A DNA stretch of 64,000 nucleotides, taken from contig CM056562.1 in NCBI GenBank assembly GCA_029721515.1, positions 14,603,335 through 14,667,334 of the forward strand. The letters are read 5' to 3'. The position numbers and the translations under genes were made by a program. Shown piece by piece: positions 42,581 through 49,104 of the stretch. The notes under the pieces were generated by a model. That model ran no database searches, was not told the DNA's origin, and was given only the letters and a program-made list of their open reading frames with translations. The DNA is from Synanceia verrucosa. Taxonomy: Eukaryota > Chordata > Actinopteri > Perciformes > Synanceiidae. Each line of letters opens with the position of its first letter. The stretch's first letter is position 1.

Positions 42581-45500
42581 TGTGTGTGTGATCTCCTACC
42601 TGTTATCGTAATGTTGCTGTAGATGTTGGACATTTGCTCTTTCAGCAGGACGAGCTGTGTGCTGGCTGCCTTCTCCCTCTGCAGCTCCAGCATTATGTCG
42701 GGGTGGTTGGCCAGTTTGCAGCCCTTCTGTTTGTCCAAAGCAATGTCACTGCGCACTATATCTGCAAGGCAGCATCGACGACAGAGATGAAGATTACTGT
42801 TATATTGTTGTTGTGGGACTGATACTGTCATCATGTTTTCAGCCAAAAATACTGGGTATCACAACACTTCAGTTTTGTTTTGTTTTGTTTTTTTCAAATT
42901 TGATTTGCAATGACAACCTGTTGAAACCTAAAAGGTTGTGTCATTTTAAATAGACATTTGTATCTACCTTTAATGCCTTTAAAACAGACATGCCAATGGT
43001 AATTTTACTTGTTTTAATAATGCTAAAGTTAACAAAAATGTGTTAAACAGACTCCTACAGGCTACCATGTTTCAAACAACAACAATGGTGCCCTAAATTA
43101 GATAGGCCTACACAGAGTTGGCATTTTATCAGCTTCACTAATAGTTACAGGACATACGTCAGAAGGTTTGTTGACAAAGTTGTTTTTTTTTTAATTTTGA
43201 GGTTGAGTTTAGTTGTAACGAATTGTGTTATAAAACCTCCTGAAGGTAGACCATGTGCTAGATAAAGTTGGGTGCTCCAAACAAAAAAAGACAAATAAAA
43301 AGACAAAGTAGCATTTGGAGGAAAAATAACTCTGCGTTAAAACGAGAGGAGAGAAAATGAGCGGGGAAACACACGCCTAAACATCCTAGAAAAGTATTTT
43401 TGAAAAGACAAGTTGAGAAGAAACAGAGGAGAAAAGTCGCGTCTATTCACCGTCTTCGTAGTTCTTCAGGTAGTAGTCTGGCCCCGGGCCTCTGGACTTC
43501 AGGTTCCTCTGGTTGTTGAACTGCAGGAAGTCAGTCCTCTTCCCAGCGAACCGCAGGAAGGCAGGAGACAGGCCGCGCGCCAGGGTCACGAGCCGCTTGG
43601 AGCTGCGGATATAAATAGATATAACAGAGTGTTTAGTGTCATTCTGAATGAGCCACACCTGTGCGTTACTGTGACGTTGTTGGCTTAGAATAATAGTTAC
43701 AGTCACATTTGGGAAGAGCAGAAAAGCGAATCTCTCTATATTCCACTCAATTAATTCAATATCCATGTATATTTCCACATATAGGAAAAAAGATGGCCAA
43801 ACAAATGGAGACATTTACCGTGTTAAAGCACCGCAGGCCTGTTTGTCTTTGACATGAGCGGGTCCAATAAACAAAACAGACCCACAGCAGGTAAAAACAC
43901 ATTTTCAAATTTACTATTTTAAATGTGAATGATTTACTCTGTAGACCAACAAAGACAATGAGTTTCACCCAATAATCTGTCATGAACTAAAAACAAATCT
44001 GTAAATTGCCCCTCATATCTATAGCTACTATAGATAATACTTACGGAAGCACGTGAACGCAGCATAAAAATAGTAATTTAGTTGTGGGTTACATTAAAAA
44101 AAGTTAATATCTAGTGCAAAATCAAGTATGTTTCGGAAAACAAATAAAAGCACAAGAGGGGCATTTATTTTGTTGTTTATTGCAGCCAGCGTGACGGTCG
44201 GTTTTGCTCCACACAATAAAATGACGGAAGAAGCATAAAGTGACCGCCAACAGGCCCAGACTGTGGTACAGACCGCTGTCTGTTTAAACTATTTAACATA
44301 AGCCAACCATTACTCACACAGTAGCTGATGAAATAAATATATAACACATTGATTATACACTGATTGAGCAATTAATAACTATCCCAGAACAACAGTTGAA
44401 TAGAAACAATAGGAAATTGTGAAGAGTGAGCTGAAAATGAAAAAAAGTCCCCTTGAAATATTTTTTTTATTATTTTAAAACAATAATGCGGTTGCCTTTT
44501 ATTACAGGGGAGGAACACAATGAAAAACATCTCCTCACTTGTCTGCAAATAGATCCCAGTTTATGACGCGCACTAAGCAAAGGAATGTTTTGCCTTATAG
44601 ATCATATGTACTGTGATTTCAGAAGATGAAAGCAACATGTTGTGTGTGTTGTTCGACTAATAATATTTTCTAAAACTGAAACAGAAAGTCTAGTGTAAAC
44701 ATTCTTCTTGATTTATTTTTGCCAAATTTTGAACATGAAAATATTATGATTCATAATCCAGGGTGGAAGCATTTGTCATTGGCGCATGTTTATAGTCTCA
44801 TAATGTGCGTTTCAAGTGAAATTTATTGTGAGAAATGCACTGATGCAAACCTGCATGAAAGGCAGTCAAAAAAAAATCACCATGCACTCTGAAAAAAATA
44901 TTAAGATATCACGAAGGACACATGGCCCAGGAAAAACTGTGTGTAAATTGTTTTGAGATAAAGTACTCTTTAAGAAAAACTCAAAATAGATTTTACGACT
45001 TGTCAATCATTTTTCATTGAGGTACCCGATTGTCTCTATAGTCGACGCACTGTATATTATTTTACATTGATTCCTGTTAGTGCACAGTCCATACTGTGAC
45101 AGCAATAAACCAGCCTTTGAACCAATCTTTCACTCTCAGCATCACCTTATGAAATTACGTGACAGGATTTGGAAATGTGGAGCACTGGACCACTCACTGG
45201 GAAAGAAACGTGCTGGCTCACTCTATGACAAGTCAGGCAACGTGGCTGCTGCGTGCGTAATGGACAAAAGAAACAGCAAACGTTTTAGACACCGGATGCG
45301 GATCGATGTTGTTGGTGAACATAAAACCTCTTTTTTGTACCTTAGAAAGTCCAGCCAGCCGTCTTTGATGATCGAGGGGTCCAGCTGCAAAGAAAGGAAG
45401 TTGTCGTTGAGGACTCTGATCGGACTGCGGGTGTTGACGTCCAGGAGAATCAGCGTCCTCTCCATGAAGCCTGGTCGCTTCCCACCGGCTGCAGATCTCT

Positions 45501-45612
45501 GATATGCAGAGGAAGAGGAGGAGGACGAGAGCACCGACTGCACCACCAAAGTAGCCAAAGATGCCAGCCACAGGGAGGACCGCGGGGATACGCACGGTGG
45601 AGATTTGGGCAT
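2002..45612 (-). CDS. hpse2: heparanase-2 (spliced; exons 1-10, 3' end off the window)
   Basis: Spliced minus-strand gene. Exons: 45341-45612, 43451-43602, 42600-42761, 17714-17887, 16541-16712, 13336-13383, 6856-6949, 5415-5521, 5129-5243, 2002-2147. All phases join, giving 480 codons plus 2 nt. Human HPSE2 is about 590 residues, so roughly 100 C-terminal codons lie left of position 1. The product starts with a signal-peptide-like hydrophobic stretch (residues about 10-30) and continues as a GH79 (beta/alpha)8 barrel matching remembered HPSE2 throughout, e.g. LDKLYNFADC, KKYNISWELGNE and DQNFNPLP. The family is a secreted, heparan-sulfate-binding heparanase homologue without endoglucuronidase activity; human loss causes urofacial syndrome. 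The acid/base Glu is kept (residue 254, split over exons 4/5). The nucleophile position has Gly (residue 373). HPSE itself is a poorer match, because the VIRDKLRIYAHC segment is HPSE2-type. Confidence 0.95.
2148..5128 (-). other. hpse2: hpse2 introns 9 (no recognised content)
   Basis: Intron between exons 10 and 9. It is AT-rich and unique-looking, with no mobile element, long open frame or structured RNA recognised. Confidence 0.6.
5129..5243 (-). CDS. hpse2: hpse2 exon 9
   Basis: The acceptor ttccag|ATGGG and donor CCC|gtgagt give 115 nt. It encodes WVNALGMAAVQGIDVVLRHS, FFDYGYTHLVD and QNFNPLP. This is one of the most conserved HPSE2 blocks (GIDVVIRHSFFDHGYNHLVD). Intron 8-9 is only 171 bp, the shortest in the gene here. 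Confidence 0.96.
5415..5521 (-). CDS. hpse2: hpse2 exon 8 (nucleophile region)
   Basis: The acceptor ctgtag|GTTG and donor TTCT|gtaagt give 107 nt. It encodes VVNTHTPGKKVWLGGLGPAW and AGGISNLSDTYAAGFL. In HPSE the aligned WLGET holds the catalytic Glu. Here the tetrad is WLGG and the segment has no Glu at all. Otherwise it matches HPSE2 (VVNTYTPGKKIWLEG..SAGG..NLSDSYAAGF). Confidence 0.94.
5522..6855 (-). other. hpse2: hpse2 intron 7
   Basis: Intron between exons 8 and 7. It holds a T-run at 5561-5583 (an A-run on the coding strand) and a 160-bp hAT-like MITE at 5689-5848. The rest is unremarkable. Confidence 0.6.
5689..5848. mobile_element. hAT-like MITE with 8-bp target duplication
   Basis: The ends are imperfect inverted repeats: left CAGTGCCGCCCCTCCC, right (reversed) CAGGACTGCCCCTGACC. 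Flanking octamers actaaacg (5681-5688) and actaaatc (5849-5856) match at 6 of 8 positions, as expected of an aged hAT 8-bp duplication. Terminal CAG with a CCGCCCCT core is typical of hAT elements. It has no coding capacity. Confidence 0.65.
6856..6949 (-). CDS. hpse2: hpse2 exon 7
   Basis: The acceptor tgcag|TTATT and donor CTAAG|gtgctt give 94 nt. It encodes YYMDGRVNKVEDFLKTRLLD, TLSEQL and TKVTK, matching YIDGRVVKVMDFLKTRLLDT. The donor at 6855 was preferred over an in-frame upstream gtaact at 6864. It keeps the same residue count as the human protein (IRKIQK versus LTKVTK). Confidence 0.92.
9585..9650. repeat. dispersed fish repeat tail (GATTA-repeat plus TTTATTGATCC)
   Basis: Three to four ATTAG units run into AAAACTTTATTGATCC and a GGGAAATTC-type end. 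This arrangement is familiar as the 3' tail (here reversed) of a dispersed non-LTR-type repeat in fish genomes. The family is not assigned. Confidence 0.45.
11280..11388 (+). repeat. 5'-truncated SINE-type tail
   Basis: GGGATCAGCTCCGGCCCCCC, then GATAAGCAG and a (GGATGGATGAAT)-like simple tail. This is the same 3' end as the longer SINE copies at 18061-18340 and 27853-28216, without the tRNA-like head. Confidence 0.6.
11673..12047 (-). mobile_element. deleted Tc1/mariner-like element
   Basis: The terminal inverted repeats share GCATAA(T/C)ATTATGACCA on the left and its complement TGGTCATAATGTTATGC on the right, about 375 bp apart. Internal pieces resemble the two ends of a common fish Tc1-like element whose transposase reads on the minus strand. 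The central DDE region is missing. Outer bases are eroded, so the TA duplication is not certain. Confidence 0.65.
13050..13084. repeat. (CA)n microsatellite
   Basis: About 17 CA units in hpse2 intron 6, about 250 bp from exon 6. Confidence 0.95.
13336..13383 (-). CDS. hpse2: hpse2 exon 6 (48-nt microexon)
   Basis: The acceptor tttcag|GTTC and donor CAACA|gtaggt bound only 48 nt between introns of 6.4 and 3.2 kb. It encodes FMKNAGSVVDAVTWQ plus two bases. With the first base of exon 7 it reads WQHYYMDGR, aligned to WQHCYIDGR of human HPSE2 and WHHYYLNGR of HPSE. Phase agrees on both sides. A piggyBac-like MITE ends only 67 bp upstream of its acceptor. Confidence 0.93.
13451..13930. mobile_element. 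piggyBac-like MITE, copy 1 (complete)
   Basis: A perfect 14-bp inverted terminal repeat (CTCTTTGAGTGCCA ... TGGCACTCAAAGAG) is flanked by TTAA at 13447-13450 and 13931-13934, the exact target signature of piggyBac transposition. The 480-bp interior has no transposase frame. A second TGGCACTCAA lies just inside the right end as a subterminal repeat. Two further copies occur in this window (26278-26526, 56182-56604). Confidence 0.8.
16385..16419. repeat. (GT)n microsatellite
   Basis: About 17 GT units, about 120 bp downstream (coding sense) of hpse2 exon 5. Confidence 0.95.
16541..16712 (-). CDS. hpse2: hpse2 exon 5
   Basis: The acceptor cccag|AGCC and donor ATGG|gtgagt give 172 nt. The first two bases complete Glu254 (GAG). 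It encodes EPNAYRSMVGRAVNSTQLAQ, DYTKLRTLLQSV, HLYGPNAGRPRKNA and LLLDG. This matches HPSE2 at the corresponding place (GPN.GRPRKN..ALLDG). Confidence 0.95.
16713..17713 (-). other. hpse2: hpse2 intron 4 (no recognised content)
   Basis: 1.0-kb intron between exons 5 and 4. No repeat or coding signal was recognised. Confidence 0.6.
17714..17887 (-). CDS. hpse2: hpse2 exon 4 (NISWELGN motif)
   Basis: The acceptor cccag|CCAGG and donor AATG|gtcagt give 174 nt. It encodes ARSLDKLYNFADCAGLHLIL, LNALHRN, SWNTSSTLSLLKY and KKYNISWELGN. The final G begins the codon of the acid/base glutamate, completed by exon 5. NIS and NTS are potential N-glycosylation sequons. Confidence 0.96.
18061..18340 (-). 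mobile_element. tRNA-headed SINE, copy A
   Basis: Read on the minus strand it starts GGCGGCACAGTGGTGTAGTG (box A-like), then GGTTAGCACTG and the pol III box B GGGTTCGATTCCC near 18279-18291. It continues with the body shared with copy B and ends in a short GGATGG-type tail at 18061. The body of copy A is shortened relative to copy B. Confidence 0.75.
20717..20767. repeat. (GT)n microsatellite
   Basis: About 24 uninterrupted GT units in hpse2 intron 3. Confidence 0.95.
21765..21940. repeat. (AT)n / (AC)n compound microsatellite
   Basis: About 175 bp of alternating AT with short AC/TACA interruptions, ending in a pure AT tract of roughly 60 bp. It is self-complementary and could form a cruciform. 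Open frames rich in Tyr, Ile and His across it are translation of the repeat, not genes. Confidence 0.97.
23036..23092. repeat. (CA)n microsatellite, interrupted
   Basis: CA units interrupted by ATGCACATGCA and GA, in hpse2 intron 3. Confidence 0.9.
24735..24850. repeat. possible dispersed fish repeat
   Basis: The segment beginning TTAAAGGAACAGTGTGCGAC, then ATTATTGGGATCCATGGACAG and an AATATTAAT block, looks like the 5' part of a repeat I have met in several teleost genomes. The family is not named and the boundaries are uncertain. Confidence 0.35.
26278..26526. mobile_element. piggyBac-like MITE, copy 3 (fragment)
   Basis: It begins TTTTGAGTGCGAGGCG and follows copy 1 block by block: CCTTGTGCCAG, TTTGTACTATG, AATAGCTCAAATGAAAGAAG, then TCTGTTTTGCTCTCTA. 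It breaks off there without the right terminal repeat, and the left TTAA is not preserved. It is therefore a decayed or truncated member of the same family. Confidence 0.65.
26524..26919 (-). other. unexplained 131-codon open frame
   Basis: An open minus-strand frame of 131 codons starts exactly where the MITE fragment similarity stops. It contains ERIVLMKSKEDLLHADVLEK and two Trp/Cys-containing stretches. No family is recognised and no flanking exon fits. It could be chance, a remnant of a mobile-element protein or a decayed retrocopy. Chance is a realistic explanation at this length. Confidence 0.2.
27853..28216 (+). mobile_element. tRNA-headed SINE, copy B (near full length)
   Basis: The head ACGGTGGTATAGGGGTTAGC is box A-like, with pol III box B GGTTCGAATCC at 27904-27914. 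The body contains TTCTCCCCGTGTCTGCGTGG, then CGGCTTCCTCCCACCATCC and GGGATAGGCTCCAGCCCC. It ends in a (GGAT)n tail with at least four units. It is in opposite orientation to copy A in the same intron. Confidence 0.8.
29636..30354. mobile_element. Harbinger-like MITE, 719 bp
   Basis: Terminal inverted repeats are left GGGCGTTTTCACGCC and right (reversed) GGGCGGTTTCACACC, 12 of 15 identical. They are directly flanked by TTA at 29633-29635 and 30355-30357, the 3-bp target preferred by PIF/Harbinger. It has no transposase frame. The left end also folds into a 12-bp-arm hairpin with its flank. The superfamily is inferred from the target site and termini only. Confidence 0.6.
32710..33141 (-). other. 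unexplained 143-codon open frame
   Basis: Open minus-strand frame with a central basic stretch (KVRLKARREGRERLDAEHEK). It has no recognisable domain, start context or splice partner. It lies inside hpse2 intron 3 on the same strand. It may be an old mobile-element fragment or chance. Confidence 0.15.
33517..33541. repeat. (CA)n microsatellite, short
   Basis: About 12 CA units with one interruption, in hpse2 intron 3. Confidence 0.85.
33668..33719. repeat. (CA)n microsatellite
   Basis: About 25 CA units with CG substitutions in the middle (CACGCACGCA), in hpse2 intron 3. Confidence 0.93.
36176..36300. repeat. dispersed fish repeat (low-copy SINE/LINE-type fragment)
   Basis: TCAATTTTATTAATCTAGCT runs into CAATATCACAAAATTTACCT and CAGAGGGCTTTA, ending with GAGGAAAAACTCC. 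This resembles a dispersed teleost repeat with a TTTATT..TAGC..CAATCACAA signature. The family is not assigned. Confidence 0.45.
36433..36877. mobile_element. MITE with GATATCGG-rich subterminal repeats
   Basis: Ends: left AGGGATGTCCTGAT; right, reversed, AGGGGTGTCCCAAT (11 of 14 identical). Subterminal GATA(T)CCGATAT-type motifs occur at both ends (36465-36525 and 36785-36865), and the core is AT-rich with TAAATAAAAATAAAT repeated. The design is that of a non-autonomous DNA transposon. Superfamily and target duplication are unclear. Confidence 0.6.
42549..42590. repeat. (GT)n microsatellite beside the hpse2 exon 3 donor
   Basis: It reads as (CA)n in the hpse2 transcript and starts about 9 nt after the 5' splice site of exon 3. 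One TA interrupts the run. CA-rich RNA is a known ligand for hnRNP L. Confidence 0.95.
42600..42761 (-). CDS. hpse2: hpse2 exon 3
   Basis: The acceptor tgcag|ATAT and donor ACAG|gtagga give 162 nt. It encodes DIVRSDIALDKQKGCKLANH, then LELQREKAA, LLKEQMSNIYSN and ITIT. It is a near-identical match to the HPSE2 linker/helix region. A pure CA repeat (read on the coding strand) begins about 9 nt downstream of its 5' splice site. Confidence 0.95.
42762..43450 (-). other. hpse2: hpse2 intron 2 (no recognised content)
   Basis: Intron of 689 bp. Only T-runs (42868-42890, 43173-43190) are notable. Confidence 0.6.
43451..43602 (-). CDS. hpse2: hpse2 exon 2
   Basis: The acceptor ccgcag|CTCC and donor GACG|gtgaat give 152 nt in phase with both neighbours. 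It encodes SKRLVTLARGLSPAFLRFAG and KRTDFLQF, ending YYLKNYED. This is the conserved early barrel segment shared by HPSE and HPSE2. Confidence 0.95.
43603..45340 (-). other. hpse2: hpse2 intron 1 (no recognised content)
   Basis: 1.7-kb AT-rich intron. No repeat or RNA gene was recognised. A 140-codon open frame antisense to exon 1 (45080-45502) is a shadow. Confidence 0.6.
45341..45612 (-). CDS. hpse2: hpse2 exon 1 (start codon, signal peptide)
   Basis: Starts at the ATG at 45612, with A at -3. Residues 1-90 include a hydrophobic leader (SSLWLASLATLVVQSVL) followed by a serine run, a typical secretory signal with a low-complexity tail. The mature part then carries the HPSE2 N-terminal strand ERTLILLDVN and NDNFLSLQLDPSIIKDGW. 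The donor is CTAAG|gtaca, leaving two bases that join exon 2 to make Ser. The leader and serine run are not conserved with mammals as I remember them, which is normal for this region. Confidence 0.93.
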
Positions 45613-45786
45613 CTTCTTGGTTTGGGAGAGCAGGAGGTTCAGTGTGCGTAATGACGCTTAAAGGTGAGAAGAAATAGTAGCAACGAAAGGAAAGTTGCTG
45701 CCTTGAAATTCGATGGTGGTTCTTCACCTCGGGTCTCATCAATCTGGATCTGTCTTCCTGTCTAGCTGTCTCACCCCTTCAGCCCC

Positions 45787-45897
45787 CCGCCCCTCTGAGC
45801 ATTTCTGCGAGCTGCTCAGAAGATCGCACGCCCCGAGCCAGCCTTCCCGGTTGGGAGAGCCAGATGCTGGGAGGAGGAGAGGAGGCAGCACCGCCCC
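45787..45897 (-). promoter_or_regulatory. hpse2: candidate TATA-less hpse2 promoter (GC boxes)
   Basis: Two CCGCCCC boxes (45787-45793 and 45891-45897), i.e. GGGGCGG on the coding strand, lie 175-285 bp upstream of the hpse2 start codon in a locally GC-rich, CpG-containing block. No TATA box was seen. The promoter role is inferred from position. Confidence 0.35.
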
Positions 45898-48800
45898 TCT
45901 AAGGTTCTCTGAGGTATGAATTCAAACTGCCTGTAACAAGATAAAGGAATGTTTTCTCATTAAGTGAGCATCATCATCCTTTCTGAAATCACGTGTGAAA
46001 GAATAGCCCACAATAACTGAAAAAAAATTAAAGTGGAATCCAACAAGAAAGTGAAACCCAAAGAGTGCAAAATCCTGCGCATATTTACTCGATATTAGGG
46101 GTTTGAAAAATCGTTGAGCCATGTCGGCTATTCCTTTTGTGAGGACAAGAATCTGCATTTTATGGAAAGGTTATTATTCAGTGGAAGAAAAGCAGAATTG
46201 GGAGTAAAATATGCAATTCTGTCAATTCTCAATTAAAGGTTGCGCATAAAATTTACCCACCGTATATTCATTTATGATTATTCATCCCCAGGTGCTCAAG
46301 GCACTAAAGTTCACGGCGGGCCTTTTCAAAACTCCATCACAAGTCACAATGTGCAGGCACCTTGTAAATGTGTCGCAGTGTGCAGACACGTTGTAAATGA
46401 AATGTTCTATCATAAAATGCTCGTTGTTTGCCACACATGACTCTCCAGGCTCCAAGGAACAAAAGCAGGCCCGCTTCAAGAAGAGGGAAGATGAAATCTT
46501 GTCAACAGGATCATGGTGAGGAACTGATTTACTGCATATTTTTTAAGATTTGGAGATGGTAACATGAAAAGTTTGGCCCCGTCTCTGAAATGTTCAAAAC
46601 CAATGTGGTGTTTACGTTTCTACACATGGAACTCACCTATAAACTCTTTTTATGACTGATCCAGATGTGTTGTGTTTCTTTTGTGGCAATGGCGAGAATG
46701 AAAACAGCAAACAAAAGTTCAGTCTATCCTGATTTCAGCAGGGCGGTCAGTGGTCGTTTAAGGTCACTGCTGTTTAACACATGAGCAGCGAATGAGAAAG
46801 AATGAGAAGAAAATGTAGACAAAGGGCCGATGAGATGCTTTCACCCCGGCCTGCAATACCTACGCACAAACACAATAAAAAATATGCGAGGTGTTAAGAC
46901 GTTCAGATTTTACGCACGAGAGTAGGCTACAGTTTCAATTAAACGCATGGGAAGAATCAAGCAGGCTGTGTTTTGTAACGACGCTGTAAAAACGATTTTG
47001 TTCATTCATGCAGATGTGCAGTTCAGGGTCACTCCTTTGGAAAAACTGTTGCGACACAAAGATGGACCAGGCGTGGAGGATCTGAGTCCACGCAGCCGAA
47101 AAGCCGGAGTCCGCTGCTTTATGTTGTCATTCTGGCTCAGCTGGACGTCATCGTTAACATGTGGTTTCAATATAACCCAAGATTTTGTTTTCAGAAAGGT
47201 ATTTAACTTTGATATATTTATATAGCGTTATTTAATATTAAACTGAGCCATGATGTCACATCTGGCATGTCACTGATGGCAATGGGGATTTTTTTAAAAG
47301 AAATAAACAAACTTTATAACGAAACAATAATAGAATAATATTTCAAAAGAAAATTACAGACGTGTTGGTATGATTAAAGCATTTCTATGACACCAGTGTT
47401 ATTAGGATGGTTATTGATTGACAGTTGGAGGAACTGCTGAAACAAAACATTTTGGAAAAAGTAAATAAAAAGCAGCACCATGACCCGAATATGATATATA
47501 ATATATATGTAGAAATAAGACCCGTAGTTTTAATCGTGCAACTTGCTTACATCTGCTTCGGACAGTTTTTTTTTTTTGTGTATTAAATTTAGTATTTATT
47601 CTGGAATTTGATTAGACTTTGATTTTGCGACATACTCATGGGAATTTTAAGTAGGCTAATTGTAGTAGCCTATCGAATTTCTGTTAATTAACTCCGAAAT
47701 ACTGAGCAAAGTTCTATTTTGCATTATTATTAATTATAGTATATATAGATATTATCATTGTTGTTATAATATGTTATACCCAAAATGCTCGGTAGAACAA
47801 AATGAGTGCTTTTCGTTCTGAAATGAGCTGCTCTATTATTATCCTTTTATGTGCCGTGGGTTTATGTTATTATCAATTACCAATGACGTGTACTATCTGC
47901 CAATAAACAAAGTTAATACTGACATAAATAATGCTAAAGGTACAGTTACGCTTTTATTTAATTTAATAGATCCCCTACATGTTTTTAAAGTTAGATCTCC
48001 AAACAAAAGAAAAAATCACTGGGACATTTAATCCGAAGGTAGATCAGCTGAGATGTTTGAACTGGTCGTAATGATTATGACATATTATCCTTTCTTTCTT
48101 ATCGATGAGAAGTGCATGCGAGACAAAAACAATAAAAGTATAACCACATTGTTTTTCGCTTGTGCGCAAAGATGTTTTCTCCAAATGGATAGATGTGTGG
48201 CTGACGGAGAGCAGAGGAAGCCTGTTAGTGTGAAAGACTTGGCAGGACTCCATCCTCACCTTCACTCCTGCCCTGCTTCACTAGCAGCTCATCAGAGTGT
48301 GATAAACTCATGATTGTGATAACATACATTTTCCTGAATTTATATTCTTAAAATAGTCTTAAAATTAACACCAACAACTTCATGCGATAGTTCTATTAAT
48401 AGGTCAGCCTTTATGTAGACTATAACACATACCTGATAAAGTTATGATTTTAAAGCTGCGGGATCAAAGGTTATCCTTATAAAAATGTGTTGAGGGATTA
48501 CAGTATTTAATATTCAATTTTCTAATAAATAACAACACTGATAATTTATGACAAATAAGTGGTTCACTTAAGATGGTGTCCTGTGTCTCATGTGCACCAC
48601 TGCAATGAAACAGCTGATAATGCCGCCATCTAGTGGACAAATTCAAACACAACACACACAAAACGTCATTGGACTCCTGATATAATAATATAATAACATA
48701 ATGAAAAACATTTTCTTCCTGAAAACTCGGTGATGCATCACCTCAATAATATTTGTGTAGAGCCTCTAAATAAAACGTGTTTATGTATTTTTCATAATAT

Positions 48801-48936
48801 CATAATTGTTCCTATTAGTGGAAGTGGTCCTATTGCATGTGTTGTTTTGATGCCGGCTGTATGACATTAATCATTCATGGCTGGGCATTTCCTGCCGTCT
48901 ATTTTTAGAAAGTGGCAGAAAGCAAATAAGACAGGC

Positions 48937-48965
48937 TACGTCACGGGTTGTCATGTATATTTAAG
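48937..48965 (+). promoter_or_regulatory. cnnm1: candidate cnnm1 core promoter (CRE half-site plus TATA-like box)
   Basis: TACGTCA (48937-48943) is followed 12 bp later by TATATTTAAG (48956-48965), about 140 bp before the start codon. That leaves a plausible 5' UTR of roughly 110 nt. A perfect E-box CACGTG lies at 49062-49067. No transcript start is visible, so this is inferred from motif arrangement. Confidence 0.4.
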
Positions 48966-49104
48966 CACTCTGGTGCCCCCCTTCTTCTCTCTCTGTAACG
49001 TACTCATCCTCTGCTGCATTGATATGGCCACCCAGCTGCTCCATCCATCCCATCCGCAGACCACGTGACCCACTTCCCCCGTGTCCTTCAGTAGTTCATT
49101 CAGC

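Larger units (their letters stand above)
17888..42599 (-). other. hpse2: hpse2 intron 3 (24.7 kb)
   Basis: The largest intron. Recognised content: SINE copies (18061-18340, 27853-28216), microsatellites (20717-20767, 21765-21940, 23036-23092, 33517-33541, 33668-33719, 42549-42590), a piggyBac-like MITE fragment (26278-26526), a Harbinger-like MITE (29636-30354), a GATATCGG-rich MITE (36433-36877) and minor dispersed repeats. The long stretches 18350-20700, 22040-24730, 24860-26270, 30360-33510, 33850-36170 and 36900-42540 show nothing I can name. Any conserved enhancer would have to be found by cross-species alignment. Confidence 0.7.
45613..49104. other. hpse2-cnnm1 divergent intergenic region
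   Basis: It holds the 5' UTR/promoter regions of both genes. The middle (45950-48900) is AT-rich, with no mobile element or coding exon recognised. A CAATTAAAGG/homeobox-type AT-rich texture is present but no specific site is supportable. Confidence 0.6.

Noticed and set aside
42406..42846. 146-codon continuous minus-strand frame around hpse2 exon 3
   Set aside because: Only 42600-42761 is coding. The rest is intron, including translation of a CA repeat as a Thr/His run.
45080..45502. 140-codon open frame on the plus strand
   Set aside because: It is antisense to hpse2 exon 1 and intron 1, whose coding frame is strongly supported on the other strand.
49081..49104. Upstream extension of cnnm1 from a GTG codon at 49081
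   Set aside because: GTG starts are not expected for this vertebrate gene. Two in-frame ATGs follow at 49105/49108 with good context, and the leader starts there.
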